NCBI GenBank assembly: GCA_964030785.1
Contig: OZ034967.1
Span: 71,737,613 to 71,801,612, forward strand
Direction: 5' to 3'
DNA from: Siderastrea siderea
Taxonomy: Eukaryota; Cnidaria; Anthozoa; Scleractinia; Rhizangiidae
Length of the DNA stretch: 64,000 nucleotides
Positions 1 through 13,453 of this stretch are shown one piece after another. The notes under the pieces are model-generated. The model saw only the letters and a list, made by a program, of their open reading frames with translations. It had not been told where the DNA came from and did not search any database. A program made the translations under genes and the position numbers. The first letter of the stretch is position 1; each line of letters starts with the position of its first letter.

Positions 1-722
1 CAGTTGCAAATGATGGTATTTTCATACCTTATGCTAATTCAAGGCGATTAACCCGCCCTTCCTCATTCTAAAATCTAACTTCCCCTTTAACTTTAACTTC
101 GTGGCTTGTTTCCCTTTCAAACTTTTTCGAATCGCTACGAGAATCCCAAATCATCATCCCCAGCTTACACTTAAAATCATTTAATCTCAGTTATCGAGAA
201 ATATTTAAGCTTTACTATAGTGGTTGTAGCTATGTATGTACCTCATGTCTCGATTTCGCATTATGACGACACAAACGAGAGAGTTTCCAACAATGCTCGT
301 GATGAGAAGTATGGACAATAATGATGCTATTGCAGGATGTGATTCAGACATAATTGAAAAGCGTCGAAGTTATTCAATAAACCTGAAAAAAAAAAAAAAT
401 AAATGAACAAATGAATAAATGAGGGAATAAATAAATAGAAAAATAATCCACGTTCTTACTTTATCTTTCATAAATATGTAGATGGTGAGAATCCGATCTC
501 AGCAGTAGGATCGACCTGCATTATTCTTCTTCTAGTAATGTTGTCTCTTTCTCCCTTTATGCAATTTAATGTCTACAATTAGCACTAGTGATACGATTCA
601 CACAATTAGATTCCACTTTCATAACGTAACTGGTCTGTATATTTAACGAATAGAAATGGCGCGCGCGTGTACGTAACTGAGTAAAAATTGAACTTTATCC
701 CTAACTTTATATTAATATATAT
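1..722. other. Intergenic, no gene seen
   Basis: AT-rich sequence with a poly-A/AAAT-rich stretch around 385-445. I see no convincing coding region, RNA gene or transposon end. Confidence 0.5.
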
Positions 723-851
723 ATATTATTTGCCGGCCGGGAGGTCCGTATTGAGAAAAACTGTGCCAGAGGTCTTGAGTACGGCCCGAGTGCTCAAGAC
801 CGAGGGCACAGTTTTTCTCAATACGGACCGACCAAGGCCGGCAAATAATAT
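723..851. repeat. Fold-back palindrome, copy 1
   Basis: Near-perfect inverted repeat. The left end ATATTATTTGCCGGCC is matched in reverse complement at the right end. The arms continue through GAGGTCCGTATTGAG and its complement, with a small centre around 790. It resembles the palindromes at 1,913-2,040 and 21,215-21,356, which share the GAGGTCC / GGACCGA core but have different tips. It is probably a short non-autonomous fold-back element. The short ORFs across it are by-products of the palindrome. Confidence 0.8.
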
Positions 852-1912
852 TTTTATTTTTTTCTTGTTGTTTTTCAAAAGTTAAACGTGTCTTGTTGTT
901 TTCGGAAAGCAACGTTTTGCAAGCGCGCGTAAAATGAACCATGAAACGAAGCCGTTTGTGACACCAGAGCAGCAAAATACGCTTTTTTACTCTGTTAAAA
1001 CTCAGAAATCACAGGAAGCAATATAACTAAAAGAAACCCCTTTATTTTCCCAAATTTCGATACATGTAGCTAACTCCTGCTCGATTTACTCGAGCCGTAC
1101 CGTTGACCGCGGTCAAGATCAGAAAATTCCGCCCGCTCCCGGAACCAATCAGATTGCAGGATTTGGTTCATCTTGCCCGCTCACGCGCTGAGAAAAAAAT
1201 AAATTATAATATTATAGTAATCTTATAGTAACAGTATTTTTTTTCTACCCACCTAGATTAGCCTTTGCTATTTGCGCGTAGAGCAGAATGTAAGTAAATT
1301 TTATTTAATGTTTTTGAATAAAACTTGGAAAAAAAACTTGGAAAAAAATTGTAAATGAGGAAACATGAGCCGGAGAATCAGAAAATTAAAACCCTACCCG
1401 TAGGCAAGTTTTCGAATAGTTACTTTTCAGTTCCCTCAAAACTCTATTGAATGTTCACATCAGGCTTCTTGAAGATAAGAGGGGCATTTTTTACTCTTGA
1501 TAATAGCATGAAGCCTAAGCAACGGTTCATGTATGTGACGAAAACTAGAAGAATTAAAAATAATGGATAGTGTTTTGTGTGCGCTCTGATTGGTATTCAA
1601 ACTTGGGTAGCATATGCTATTTATTTCCGAGCATTTAATTTTGTTTAAATGAAGACCACCATATGCATCGTTTAAAACAAAGCTTTTACCGAAATGTTTT
1701 TCAAGTGTTGTTTAGTAAACAGAGCCTTACTCGGGCGATTTACTTCAATCCAGAACAAAATGTTTTGTTTACCACTTGGTTCGCAATCTATGAAGTTTTG
1801 AGAAATGTCTGACGGCAACATGTGGAAAAGACATCGCTCAAAACGCTAGAAAGTTAAACTAAATAGTTATAAGGTAACCTTCCGGCCCACCTTAATCTTG
1901 AATACATATATG
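852..1912. other. Intergenic, no gene seen
   Basis: Non-coding sequence between two related fold-back palindromes. No ORF of note or recognisable motif. Confidence 0.5.
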
Positions 1913-2040
1913 TTATTCACCGGCCGGGAGGTCCATATAGGGAAAAACTGTGCTCGACGTCTTGCGTACGCGGCCTCGGGCCGTACTCTAGACCGAGGGA
2001 ACAGTTTTTTATATACTGACCGACATAGGGCGGTGAATAA
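1913..2040. repeat. Fold-back palindrome, copy 2
   Basis: Inverted repeat with tips TTATTCACCG and CGGTGAATAA. Its core (GGGAGGTCC..., GACCGAGGG..., CAGTTTTT) matches the palindrome at 723-851, but the two arms have diverged more from each other. It looks like an older member of the same fold-back family. Confidence 0.75.
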
Positions 2041-3919
2041 AATGTTTATTTTCTCCTACCTTTTTTATGGCGAAAAGAGACGAATTCGTTTGAAAACTGA
2101 TTTGTAATTGTCTTTCTACGCAAGTTACTTCCCACGATCACCTAAAATAATCTTATGTAAAAAAGAGCCGTTGGCAAACCGCACAGAAAAAGAATGGACT
2201 AGCGATAAAACAGGATTTAAAATCTCACATGGAGCAAAAACGTAAAGAACAAATCCTGACATCTCATAGCAAGCATACAGACTAGATAATGATCTCTGAA
2301 AACTCACGCTAACAGTCCAGGCGAACAGATGTTCTGCGTAAGCTTTATCTTGTTTAAAATGAAGCTAATGTTAAATTTAAATTTTTATTCGGTTTTACCG
2401 AAAGTTCTTGAATATAAGTAAGATTTTCAATGGAATAAAGTCATATTCCATAGTCTTGGCCTTCACATCTTGGCATTTTAATCATTTTTGTTTGTTCCCG
2501 GTCAAGATTTTCGGAAATCGATGCTTTGAGAAAACTACACTGGAAAAACCTGTTGACAGCAGCTCTCTTCGAAGGCACATTGACGCGAGGTTTTTGTTTT
2601 TTAAATGAAGCTAAATGCGGGACAAGATTGGGAAAGAGAACTGCGAGAAGAATAACGAAATTTCAGCCGCGAACGGAAGACAAAATACTAATTTGCAGTC
2701 AACCCATGTCAACAAGACAAACTAAAAATCGAAAAAAAAGCAATCTAGCAAAGGTTTGTCAAAAAAAAAAATCACATTATTATTTTATACTCGCCTTTTG
2801 GAGCAAAACCGGGCCTGTTATTCCATTGCTAATTCTCTCTTTCACTTTACAGTGGTTTGTAAGCGAAAAGGTCCAGTCTAACGTTTCGTTGCGCCGGGGT
2901 AAAATGATTTCACTTCAAGGTTTCCCTCGGATTATAGGAGAAAGCTGGACACCGGTCACGCACTCGTAGCCAATCAAATTTAAGGATTTAGGATTCTGGC
3001 ACGCTGAGATGATTCAGAAGAAAATGAAGTTGTTTATTTAGAATGACTAAAAATTCGAACAGCGTTTCAAATCCTGTCAACGACTTAGCTTGACTACTAT
3101 GGCTGCAACAGGCTTAATATATTCCGGTTGTCGTAATATCTTTACCTGATTAATAATCGTGAAAAGAAGTCAAGTAAACATATTTAGTTAATATACAACC
3201 GTACGGCCCCACTGCTGCAACTCTATATAGAGGACACATTGGCGAGTCACCATGTGTAAAGCCGGACGGGTTGACGCGGGCAGGTCCAGAAAGAGCCGCC
3301 CGACCATGCACACGTCATCTTTTCCTCTGGAGTGGGTACGCACTTAAACGTTTATCGAGTATGCATAAGCGGCTTTTCGAATTTTGCTATAAATTTAAGC
3401 ATTAACATGCTGGTATGAAAGAATACTTATTGACTAAGTTAGGTCGGGCCTGAAAGGAACACCCATGTGGTCGTTAGAACCACATGCTAATTTCCCAGAA
3501 AATCGGTGAGAAATCGTGTTTTCTGGGACTAGTATGACAATTCCAAATTTTAAACCTGTAAGAGCATCTCAATTTATTGTTTTCTTAGAAGTTTTGAAAT
3601 AGGAGGCGGTCTTAGCTCGCTCGCTCCGTACGTCATGACCTCGAGCCAAATATTTCCCCGCCCGGGCCTCACCAAGTCAAAAAGTGCATACTATGAAATC
3701 GGTAGCTGTATGTCTTGTTGGGAATAAAAGTGTAAAAATTAGCGAAGGCGTCTTTCTATCTCTACACCCCTAAGAAATTAATGCAGAGTTTAATCCGATT
3801 GAGGAAAAGTAAAGTCTACTTACATTTAAAAAAATGCGATACCTCTTACGGGAATTGAAAAAAAATTTTGGAATTGCCATGCTAGTCTCAGAAAGGTGCC
3901 ACGATCATTTACCAAACAA

Positions 3920-3922
<3 letters not shown>
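2041..3922. other. Intergenic, no supported gene
   Basis: A 147-codon open frame at 2,526-2,969 (+) has no recognisable domain, a biased composition, and no visible splice or promoter context. I treat it as chance. Nothing else is recognisable. Confidence 0.45.
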
Positions 3923-3950
<28 letters not shown>

Positions 3951-3956
3951 AATAAT
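3923..3956. repeat. AAAT microsatellite
   Basis: About eight perfect AAAT tetranucleotide units in a row, followed by an ATA-rich run. Confidence 0.9.
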
Positions 3957-5864
3957 GATAATAATAAACATAGACAGTACTTCCGGTTGACTTTGCAATT
4001 ACATGGAACAAAAACTGAACGGAACTTTTTAAAAGTAAGGACTGCTTTCCCGTTTAGAACGTACCGACTAGAAATTTACGCCGGCCCATTTCGGACATGT
4101 TTTAACCAAAATGGCGACTTCACATACAAACGCATTCCTCCCGAACTGAAAATTTCCACCCAAATTCAACCTTCTTTTGTGCAACCATTCTCAATCTAGT
4201 TCGATCATACAGAGAATCATCGAGGTTTCAAATTGCAGAAATTTTAGCTGTTGAACGACAACGTTTTAGAATGTACTTTATGGGACGTTATGTCTGTATT
4301 TCGATTGAGTACTTACACTGATTTATCCATAACCTGTATTTCGATTGAGAACTTACTATTCACCAACAATTCAGTTTATGAAAGAGGTTTTCAATTAATA
4401 TCAATCTGAAAATGTTTTGGCATATTTGTTAAGACGAAGAAAACATTTCCGAAAACATACCAAAATTAACTCGTTCGAAAATTGGCTCTTTGAGGGAAAT
4501 AAATGTTTTCTTTTCTGAATAAAAATGTTCCTTACTGTCGGCGACAAAGAAGAGATTATTTGCAATGATAATAATGAAAATCGTTGCAATTTTGAGTTAG
4601 CACGGCCGTTGATTTGATAAAATATATTTTTTTAATTAACTGTTGTACGAAAAGTAGAACCGAACTTGAGTTGTTTAATCTGCCAAAATACCCGCTCAGT
4701 TGACAATCCCAAGAAATAAAAATTATCAAGTACATAGGAGGAGCTCATACTGTCTAGAAAAGCAGAAAACAATTCAATTCCGCATTTCACGTCGAAAACA
4801 AGTGAAGCTGAAATTTCAAGTATAGAACTTTTGATGTGTGATTCAAACGCTCTCCCATTTTGACATTTCCGTATGTAGCTTGTTGCAACTAACCTTGCCT
4901 TCAAGAAGACTTCCCAACCTGGGCATATGCTGCTGTTCATCTGCATTAGAATACTCTTGTTGTCTAAGTTAAGTACTGTAGATGACAAGCGATAGGTGTT
5001 AATGCAAATAGAAACGATGAAATGAACAATCTTTGTGTTCTGCCACTCACAGTGGTTAATAACGGTATTGCAAAATTTCCTTGCGAGCATTACATGGTAC
5101 TTGAGTTAAATTAGTAGAACACTAAAAATTTCAATCATGCAGCGAAATAATTCAATATGGTAATTTTTTAATCTTATTACATGCGGACAACCGTGTAAGT
5201 TCTCAAGAAAATAACTTGAACAGGTGAACTTTCAAGTCAGGCAGCACGGATTCTGTGCAAAATTTATGGCACTATACAAACATCTCCGTCGTTAGATGTA
5301 AAAAATATGTTTGAAGATCGTAGTGAACACAACAAAACGAAGCACGCAGCGATCTCAGTGATCGTACTCAACGCCACAATTGCGATCGTCTAGACAGAAC
5401 CTTAACTACTAAAAAAACCGACTTAGTATCCATTTTTCTTTATTTCACTGCGTTCAACCAAATGTTTCTTTAAAAGGGAAACTTAAGGTTAAAATTGACC
5501 AGTTGAAGATGATTTTCTCATGGAAGACCTCCACTTATTCTATTTAATTTGGGTCGCTGCTTTGAACTTTTGTGGTAATTTGTCAGCTCAGACAAATTAG
5601 GCCCTAAAAGAGAGTTGTCAAAATAAATTACTTGTTTGGGGTTCTCTACCGTCTGCACCGTTGACATTAATTTTGGTCACCAGTAGGCTAGTGTTGCTAT
5701 AATGCCGTCCCCAGGGGCTGCTGATTTCTCTCTCGGAGTTGTGCAAATTGAATCAGCCACCTTGGCTCTTTCTCTACCATGCCAATTGTATAGAAATTTA
5801 CGATGCTGGTAAATTTTCCTCATCAGACGTTAGTTCCTTTAAACTGTTGGTCATCGTTTATTTT
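3957..5864. other. Intergenic, no supported gene
   Basis: Non-coding. The 152-codon frame on the minus strand at 4,632-5,090 lacks any family motif or coding-like composition, so I do not call it. Confidence 0.45.
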
Positions 5865-6600
5865 ACACTCAGGAAAAATATCTTGCAAACAGAAACTAAT
5901 TAAGTAGGGAGAAAATTCTAATTTTGTTGGAAACGGTTAGGAGGGCTTTTGATACTTTTCACATACAGATCTGTTTAGTTTGATCCGTAAATTTTTAGCC
6001 TTTTACAAGCACCAAAACAGCCAAACTTTCTTTTCTTATCAAACGCAAGTTGTTTATAACGCGGGTTGCACTTAATTTGTACACTCAGGAAAAATATCTT
6101 GCAAACAGAAACTAATTAAGTAGGGAGAAAATTCTAATTTTGTTGGAAACGGTTAGGAGGGCTTTTGATACTTTTCACATACAGATCTGTTTAGTTTGAT
6201 CCGTAAATTTTTAGCCTTTTACAAGCACCAAAACAGCCAAACTTTCTTTTCTTATCAAACGCAAGTTGTTTATAACGCGGGTTGCACTTAATTTGTACGA
6301 TCTGTACCTTTTTAAAACCTTTTAGAACCAAAACACCCAAACTTTCCAGGAAAGCAAAGTTTTGTTATCAAACGTAAGCTGATTATAGGCCTGAGTCAAA
6401 CTTCCTGCTATTGATTTTCATCGACTAGAAAATAACCTGCAAACAGAACTAAATTAACTCCGGGAAATAAACTAACTTTTGTCACAAACGGTTTGGTGTG
6501 CTTTGATGCTTTACACAGACAAATATCTTAAACTTGTACCATCGTAACTTTGAAGCCTTTAGTTTAAACCAAAACACCCAATCTTCCTAGGAAGGCAGAT
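5865..6600. repeat. 216-bp tandem duplication plus a diverged third copy
   Basis: A unit starting ACACTCAGGAAAAATATC occurs at 5,865-6,080 and again, apparently base for base, at 6,081-6,296. The following segment to about 6,600 repeats the same order of phrases (CCTTTTAGAACCAAAACACCCAAACTT, AACAGAACTAAATTAA) with many differences, so it is an older third copy. Near-identity of the first two units implies a recent duplication, or an assembly duplication. Confidence 0.85.
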
Positions 6601-7860
6601 TGTTACTGCTTTTGGTGTATATGCCGTGTCGGCACGTTATGGATAAATTCTGTATGCCCAGGGCATCTAGGGCTTCCAGAGGTTTTGTAGCAATCTTTCA
6701 ACTCCTGATCTCCATCTTGTTTCCTGACTCTCGCTGCAGTCAGCTTCGGACACGTTCGGCCGACAAATAAACCAATTGATGGTCATAAAATGGCTCTGAC
6801 TGGACTAACGGCCAGGTTCAATCATTTTACAAAGTGAACGTTTGTGTGAACCAAGGCGACGATTTCTCCCCCTTGCTTATTTATTCCGAAAACAACCATC
6901 CTATCAGCCTTGCACGTACTTCTCCGTGCAAGATATTTTATTCATAAAAGAGCTCATAGCGGGTTGGCTTAGCGCAGGAGAACTAGCATTTTCCTTTTAG
7001 GATATTTACAATCGTATTCTGGTCTTCTTGCTGAAAATAAGAGGGACAGAGTGAAAATAATGAGTCATGGCAACATGTGAGAAACGTAAATTTTGTGATA
7101 CAGTTACACAGAATAACTTCGTGTAAAGGCAGGTGCCCTTGTGTTCACGTCAAATACGTATATGGATAAAAGTTAAATTCTTACAACAAAACAACAAGTC
7201 AGTTGCTACCTAGGGTAGGTTGTGACTCAGAATAACTTTAATCTAACAGAAAGAAAACCAAGAAATTAAATGTTAACTGCCACTGCCTTTCAGAATTGTC
7301 AAAATTTGTTCGAGAATAAATTTGCATAATATACCTTCTCAGAAACAATAATTAAAGAGGAACACGTTGAATTTACAGCTTCAATCTAACAAAGGCATCA
7401 AATTGTTCCCGTCATTGTTGAAATGAAAGGATATTAAACTTTTAAACCTATAGTGTTTCCTAAAGCTGGTTCTACAAGAGATAGACATTATGTTATAATT
7501 CATGCAAATTGCTTTAAGTATTTGCATAATTTTTATCTCTACAACCTTTCAAGGCAAAGCTACAGGGTTGTTAATGTGACAGGTTTGGATAAATTCTTCA
7601 TTGGTTTCGATAAATAATCTTTATTATGACTGACGTAAATAAGGTTTTCAAAAGTCTACGGTTAATATAATAAGGAGAAGAGAATTAACCACACCACCGT
7701 AAATTCAGAGAAATTTTTCTCTAGACTCGCACTTTTTAGCTTGAAAGATAAACTAACATTTAAAATATTAGTTTTTGGAACATTTAATGGTACGTTAACC
7801 TGACTGAATATCTCTAACATGATGCTTACACCCTGGCGCTTAATGATTTAAAATAAGCAC
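6601..7860. other. Intergenic, no gene seen
   Basis: AT-rich non-coding sequence with no recognisable repeats or coding features. Confidence 0.45.
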
Positions 7861-9190
7861 CTGTGCACCTGAGGAAGTACTCACAACTCTTGTATCTTAA
7901 GTCATTGTCTGCTTATTTCAAGGAAAGCAGCTGTGGGTCAGACTTTTATCAAGTTATCTTTAAGGTAACCAAAGAGTCGTCTTTGTTCTTAATAGTAGTG
8001 ACTTTTTTGCCTCTAATTCATTATTCAAAAGCTTCATTGCTTTTAGGTTTGTTAGGAAGGCTAACAGGTTTAGTTCATTTGGAATGTATAGTTTAACGCT
8101 AATTCACCCCTATTGATGTAAATGTCGAGAAACAAACAGAATTGTAGAAAAGAATAATAAAAAGAAACTCAAAGAATTTTAATCCCTGGGAGAACAAACA
8201 AGAATGAAAATCGAATATAGCTGAGGGGAGATCAAACTTTGAAAGTGTGTTAGAATCCACGAAAATTAGACAAACACAAGAAAGTGAATGATAACTCGCA
8301 ACATGTGGACATGAGAAATCAGTGCATGTGACATGGCAAGAGTGGATTGGAATCGATGAGGTCGCATGGTAGATGATGACAATTTGCTAAGAGTGCACGA
8401 GAGTCAAAGAACGCGCAATAAAGTCTATGAAAGCGCATGCAAGTCCATGGAAGTGTGTGGTAGTCAATTAGATCGCACGGGACGGCAATGAGAGATGGCA
8501 GAAGAGTGGATTTTCGCACCTGAGAGTTTATGAGATTAGTACTGAGGGTCAATAACAACCGCCATGGGGTTCGATGAGAGCGCATCTGTAGTCGACGAAA
8601 GCGTCTTGGGGGGATTGCAAGTGGAATATGAGCGGAAGCATGAATCTTGACTTACCACACCATTCACACCATTTAATAAATGGCAGAGCTCGCGGAGGAC
8701 CATGGTTAAACAATTCTGATTACCTATCGATGCGAGAAAGTTTGGTTCTGACGTCAGCGTACGTCCGCCCGCCCGCCCGCCCGCACAGACTCTGGGGGAT
8801 GGGGAGGAGAGCCCCAAGGCAACCCGAAGGAAGGGGGGATGTCATCTTCTCTTTGCGGGAAATGGCACGGTGCTTTTCTGGCAACCGGCGTTAGCGTGAT
8901 AATTTAGTTTCGCTTTCGTATCCATAAGATGTAGTGTTTTTATGTTTTTGTATCGAAAACGTATACGCATTATCCACCCGCGGACCTCTCTGTTCAAGGT
9001 TCCGTCAAGGAACTCTGGGTAAGAATCGCGTGGCTCATTTTCACTTTTCGGAGCCCGCTTCATTAATACCACCTTTCCATTTTAAGTGTAACTATTTTGC
9101 AGACATAAAAGTATGCTTGAAATTTGCACAGCATTAAGCTTGCTTGAATTAAAAGTCACGGTGCTTGAGTGATTCGACTTTACGAGATTT
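7861..9190. repeat. Duplicated non-coding block upstream of the GPCR relic
   Basis: Two parts have relatives elsewhere in the window. The phrase around 8,040-8,150 (GTTAGGAAGGCTAACA ... GAGAAACAAACAGAATT) recurs at 10,785-10,905 and is split between about 55,815 and 56,390. The GTCGATGAGAGCGCAT-type phrases at 8,330-8,600 resemble 56,470-56,700. This places the block as a paralogue of the region just upstream of the intact GPCR gene. A GCCC run occurs at 8,767-8,784. Confidence 0.6.
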
Positions 9191-9204
9191 ACACATTTTT
9201 TCAG

Positions 9205-9955
9205 GTGATTATTGCTGGTTCTTGGATGGTCTCACTGGTGCTCAATTTCGTGGAATTTCGATAACCACCCCTGTATCTATGTGTGGTCTGATGCGATACT
9301 CAAGGCTTACTTTATCACGTAGTATTCTCCCGTTGTTAATTCTTCTACGCTGATGATTGGTCTATACTCCAGAGTCGTGTACACCTTGTGGTTTAAACGT
9401 AATGACGACAAATGAGCGCACATATCAACAACGGGTATGATTAAACGGAGTATTCCTTAGTATTAGTCATGTCATAACTTTGATGGAGAAATGAGCATTC
9501 AATAAAAAGTTTGTTTCAGACAGGTTGTTAATTCATAAAGGTTTGTTTCACACATTCTACATCATGCCTTACTGAGAAACTACCACTATTACTGTCGAAC
9601 TAACAGGTTGTTGCTGTGGGTGTAATCAGCTTTTGAATTTTGCCCTGAGTTGTAGACAGCGGAATGTTTTAATCTTGTCAGGAGGGAGAAAAAAAAAGAA
9701 TTATTTCGCAATACACTTAGTAAAATGGCAAATATAACCATTGTAATTTCATCTCTCTGTGATCAGGGTGTGTTGAACTGGTACGACAGAGGGTCACCTT
9801 TATGATTGTAACGGCCAGCACCATCTTTGTCATCTGCTGGGGCACTGACATTATACTTCACCTCGGTGGTATAAGAGAGGAACAGGACATCGAGATATTA
9901 GCACAGACTGTTGGGTTAATGAGGAATCCCCAAACTGACTTTGACAATCTCTCGT
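9205..9955 (+). pseudogene. GPCR pseudogene fragment (exons 3 and 4 partial)
   Basis: Two islands resemble exons of the intact GPCR gene at 57,880-62,642. The island at 9,205-9,433 matches its exon 3, including the acceptor-like AG before GTGA, the phrase CTGATGATTGG-TATACTCCAGAGTCGTGTACAC-TTGTGGTTTAA and the end near CAACAACGGGTATGA. The island at about 9,770-9,955 matches the start of exon 4 (TM6, with CWxxD in place of CWPPD). The frame of the first island is broken, and I found no counterparts of exons 1 and 2 or of TM7. It is a decayed tandem paralogue. Confidence 0.75.
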
Positions 9956-10075
9956 CTGGTAATAGTTTTTCTTTTTTCCAAAATGGCGGCCAAACGTTAG
10001 TGTGACTTTATGATACCATATGTTACAAAATTGTCTAGTTCTTACGGAACCTTCCAGGACATTCTCTAGAACTCT

Positions 10076-10645
10076 CGTATTGAATAAAATATCAAGCTAC
10101 TGAATTGAAAAAGCGTGTACCGAGTAAACTAACATTTTGCATATAAATTGAAAATTACTGTACAAATATAAATATTATTGAATATTTGTTCATTTGTTTA
10201 ATTACAAAACAAGATTTATTGAAATAATTTTGATTTATTGAACAAAAGCGAAAATTCGAAGCGTTAAACATAATCTTGGCTGATTGAGCAAAAATTCGAG
10301 GCCTTGGATACAAAATTGTTCTTGTTAAATATTGCAACAATCCGTGTATTGTAGGGCACAATTTAAGACTGAAACGATTCTCTTTTAATAATTTAAAATA
10401 AGCACCTGCACATGCGAGGAAGCACGTACAGCTCATGTATCTCTAGTGCTTTAGCCTGTTAATTTTGGTGCTTATTTCAAGACGGAACTGGATCACTGAG
10501 CCTTCCATCACTGATTTCAAACATACGTAATGAATTTACTTTGTTTATTTCATTGTTATCACTATTTTATTGTATTTTTAAATAATTTTATTGCAGTTTG
10601 ATTTTAATTTTAATTGTCATTGAAAAGCCCCTCTGGGGAGTGTCA
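10076..10645. repeat. Dispersed duplicated block, copy 1
   Basis: It starts GTATTGAATAAAATATCAAGC and ends GAAAAGCCCCTCTGGGGAGTGTCA. The same order of sequence recurs at 12,890-13,453 with roughly one difference in ten or fewer by eye, and a more diverged relative lies at about 55,389-55,690. No coding capacity is evident. It belongs to the duplicated GPCR neighbourhood. Confidence 0.75.
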
Positions 10646-11353
10646 ATTAAGTTGCTATTGTATAGTACGTTAACTCCTCTTCATTTCACTTAATAAATTT
10701 TAGTAACTTTTAAGACGGTTTTTCTTTCTTAGTTTTTGTTTTGTTTCAGTTACAGTTTTTATCGTTCAAGAGCTCCATTGCTGTAATGTTAGTTAGAAAG
10801 GCTAACAAAACTACAGTTTACTTTAACATGGCTTATTTGTAACGGTTTAACATAAGTTCACCCCGATTGGTGAAAATGTGGAGACACAAACAGAATTATT
10901 GTACTGTCACAGTATGTGTTCCTTGGTCAGCGAGTAAAAATTGTAATCTTAAATATCTTCTCTGAATCAAAACGTATAGAGCTGAAGTTTTCCCCGAAGA
11001 CAGCTTTTATGTTTCTCGGGATAATTTTAAAGTGGCAAGTTCCAAACTGAAATATTTGTTCTTGTAATTCGAAAAAAGGTGACCGTGCTCGCGGGCCTTG
11101 GTCCGCGAATCACGCAAACAGCACGAAAAGTACCTGTGAATCCCAATAATTTCCGTAGAAGAATGAAAATTTTAACAATAGTTTATTTATTCTTTCTTAT
11201 CCTTGATATATCTAAGCTGCAGTCTTGTTGGAAAGTCGTTTTGAGTATAAAATAAAATAATAATAGCTACAGTGAGCTTTCTTTAAAGCAGACATTACGG
11301 ATATTTCTTTCACTGGGTCTTTTTCATTCTTATTTTAACAACTTTGACGATAT
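10646..11353. other. Intergenic, partly duplicated sequence
   Basis: Includes a short relative (10,785-10,905) of the blocks at 8,040 and 55,815/56,330. The rest has no recognisable features. Confidence 0.45.
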
Positions 11354-11889
11354 TTGTGTGAAGAAGCTGCCACAATCGTACAAGAAATTAAACAGTGCGC
11401 AAGTGTCAAGAAACAAATAACCCTTAAACAAGCTGAAGCAGTAAGATTAAAACTAAAACGGTTGCCTCTAAGCTTAGCCAAAAAGCAAATGTTGTCTGAA
11501 ATAGTTTGTTATAAATGGTTACAGTCAAGGATCAAATACATGAGCTTATCTTAAAAAGAAAACGTATCCCAACTCCAAGAGAAGACTGGCAACAAAAGAA
11601 AAGGGGCAAATTAAAGTAAATAACTCAGATTTTCTTCGACTTCACAGGAAGGGGGCTCAAAGATAAGCTGTTAAATATAGCTGATGCAGCGAACGGCGAT
11701 GCCTCTCCTTTGGATGCCTGCTCCGTTGGATGTCCATCGCAATGATTGAGACTGATAAATTTCATATTTTAAGTATAAAGTCAATCCCAGTTCTCTTAAA
11801 AATGTCTTATTTCTTGTCCAAAGATCTTTTTCACATTTAGAAAAGTTTTCGGTTGCCGCCAGACAGACTCGAAATGGCATTATATTTTC

Positions 11890-12335
11890 TGCGTTCGCTG
11901 CTCGTTATGGAATTGGTCTAAGAGAGGAATACTAATAATCAAGGTTTAGATCAGCTGTGTAGTTTGCTTAAAGAAATATACCAGTACTGGGATGAAATAG
12001 GAATCCGAATGAGACGCAGGACTGTAAGTTTACAGATTCGGAGCAAGGGAGACAAACCATTCCGCAATCCCAGGGAAGACCACCCTTTGTCATCGTAAGG
12101 GAGTTTCTCGAAGATCTCCGAAGTTGCGATTCTTACACCTGGACAGATATTGCCAGGATTCTACGAATTTCTCGCTGGACCTTGTATAGTAGTATAAGAG
12201 AGTTCAAGCAGGAGAACTTAAGTAAATATTCAGATATTTCAGATGATGAACTGGATGTGCTCATTAGAAGACATATCTCTCAACACGGAAGTACAACGAG
12301 GGAATCCTATTTGGTTGGTTGAAAGAGTTCAAAGA
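11890..12335 (+). pseudogene. Integrase-like transposase fragment (helix-turn-helix region)
   Basis: A broken reading frame around 12,090-12,330 translates as a GRPPF-type start, an EFLEDLRS segment, a helix-turn-helix-like stretch (ARILRISRWTLYSSIREF) and then a DDELDVLIRRHISQHG segment. This order is familiar from cnidarian transposase-like proteins with an N-terminal HTH and an integrase core. The core itself is missing because the frame stops at about 12,320. The upstream 11,900-12,050 piece may be the preceding portion in another frame. It has no TIRs that I can find and is a relic. The exact superfamily is uncertain. Confidence 0.5.
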
Positions 12336-12639
12336 GATAGGATTAGGCTAAGGCATCACTTACCCGCGATGATCCCGAAAACAAGGCAGTAAAGTGACTT
12401 AATCAAAGAAATTGGCCACACGTTTATCAACCAGTTTTCAGCCTAAGCCGCAAATTGGTGATGACCTAAAAGAGCAAGAACCGAAATCAGTCTTGTACAA
12501 TCAACAAAGCGTTGTGTATAAATTTATGCGCGATCTGTGCGATGAAAAATGCGTCGGCCTCACCAGCCGTCAGTAACATCAGCACATTGATGAGCACCTG
12601 TCTTTGGCCATCGGAAAACATCACCATATTGTAACATCA

Positions 12640-12889
12640 ACCACCTGACTTGAAATCCCTATTCGCACGAAATTATTTGTTCAGCCCGTTGAACGCACGT
12701 AATTCCTCATTATCTTCGATAACACTTCTCCGCAATGGACACTGAACAGTTATTTTAGTCTCAATTTATTCTTCTTTGCATGTCCTTCAAGTTTCAGTAG
12801 AATTTTTTTTGTTTTCCGTTACATTTGCTTGACAATGGTGTCAAGATGACACCGTAACGTCGCTTCGCTTTTTCGCTTATTAAGAATAT
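12640..12889. repeat. Duplicated non-coding segment related to 55,140-55,388
   Basis: Phrases such as GCCCGTTGAACG-ACGTAATT, ATGGACACTGAACAGTTA-TTTAG and GGTGT-AAGATGACACCG occur here and at 55,140-55,388 in the same order. It forms the left part of a larger paralogous block that continues into 12,890-13,453. Confidence 0.65.
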
Positions 12890-13453
12890 CGTATTCAATA
12901 AAATATCAAGCTACTGAATTGAAAAAGCGTGTACCGAGTAAAATATCATGCTGCATATAAATTGAAAATTACTAAACAGATATTAATATTATTGAATATG
13001 TATTTATTATTTAATTAGAAAACAAGATTTATTGAAATAATTTTGATTCATTGAAGAAAAGCGAAAATTCGAAGCGTTAAACATAATCTTGGCTTATTGA
13101 GTAAAAATTCGGCGCGCTGAATACAAAATTGTTCTTCTTAAATATTGCAACAATCTGTGTATCATAGGACACAAGTCAAGAAAGGTTTTCTTTTAATAAT
13201 TTCAAATAAGCGTCTGTGCATGCGAGGAAGCACAGATAGCTCATGTATCTTTAGTGCTTTAGCCTATTATTTCTGGTGCTTATTTCAAGACGGAACTGGA
13301 TCCCTGAGCCGTCTATCACCTGATTTCAAACATACGTAGTGAATTTATTTTGTTTGTCTCATCATTATCACTATTTTGTTGTATTTTAAATAATTTTATT
13401 GTAGTTTCATTTTAATGTTAATTGTCACTGAAAAGCCCCTCTGGGGAGTGTCA
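12890..13453. repeat. Dispersed duplicated block, copy 2
   Basis: Second copy of the block at 10,076-10,645, ending in the same CCCCTCTGGGGAGTGTCA phrase. The short open frames inside differ between copies, which argues against coding function. Confidence 0.75.

Noticed and set aside
2526..2969. 147-codon ORF
   Set aside because: No domain, no splice context and a lysine/arginine-rich AT-driven composition. Likely chance.
4632..5090. 152-codon minus-strand ORF
   Set aside because: No recognisable family, isolated in AT-rich non-coding sequence.
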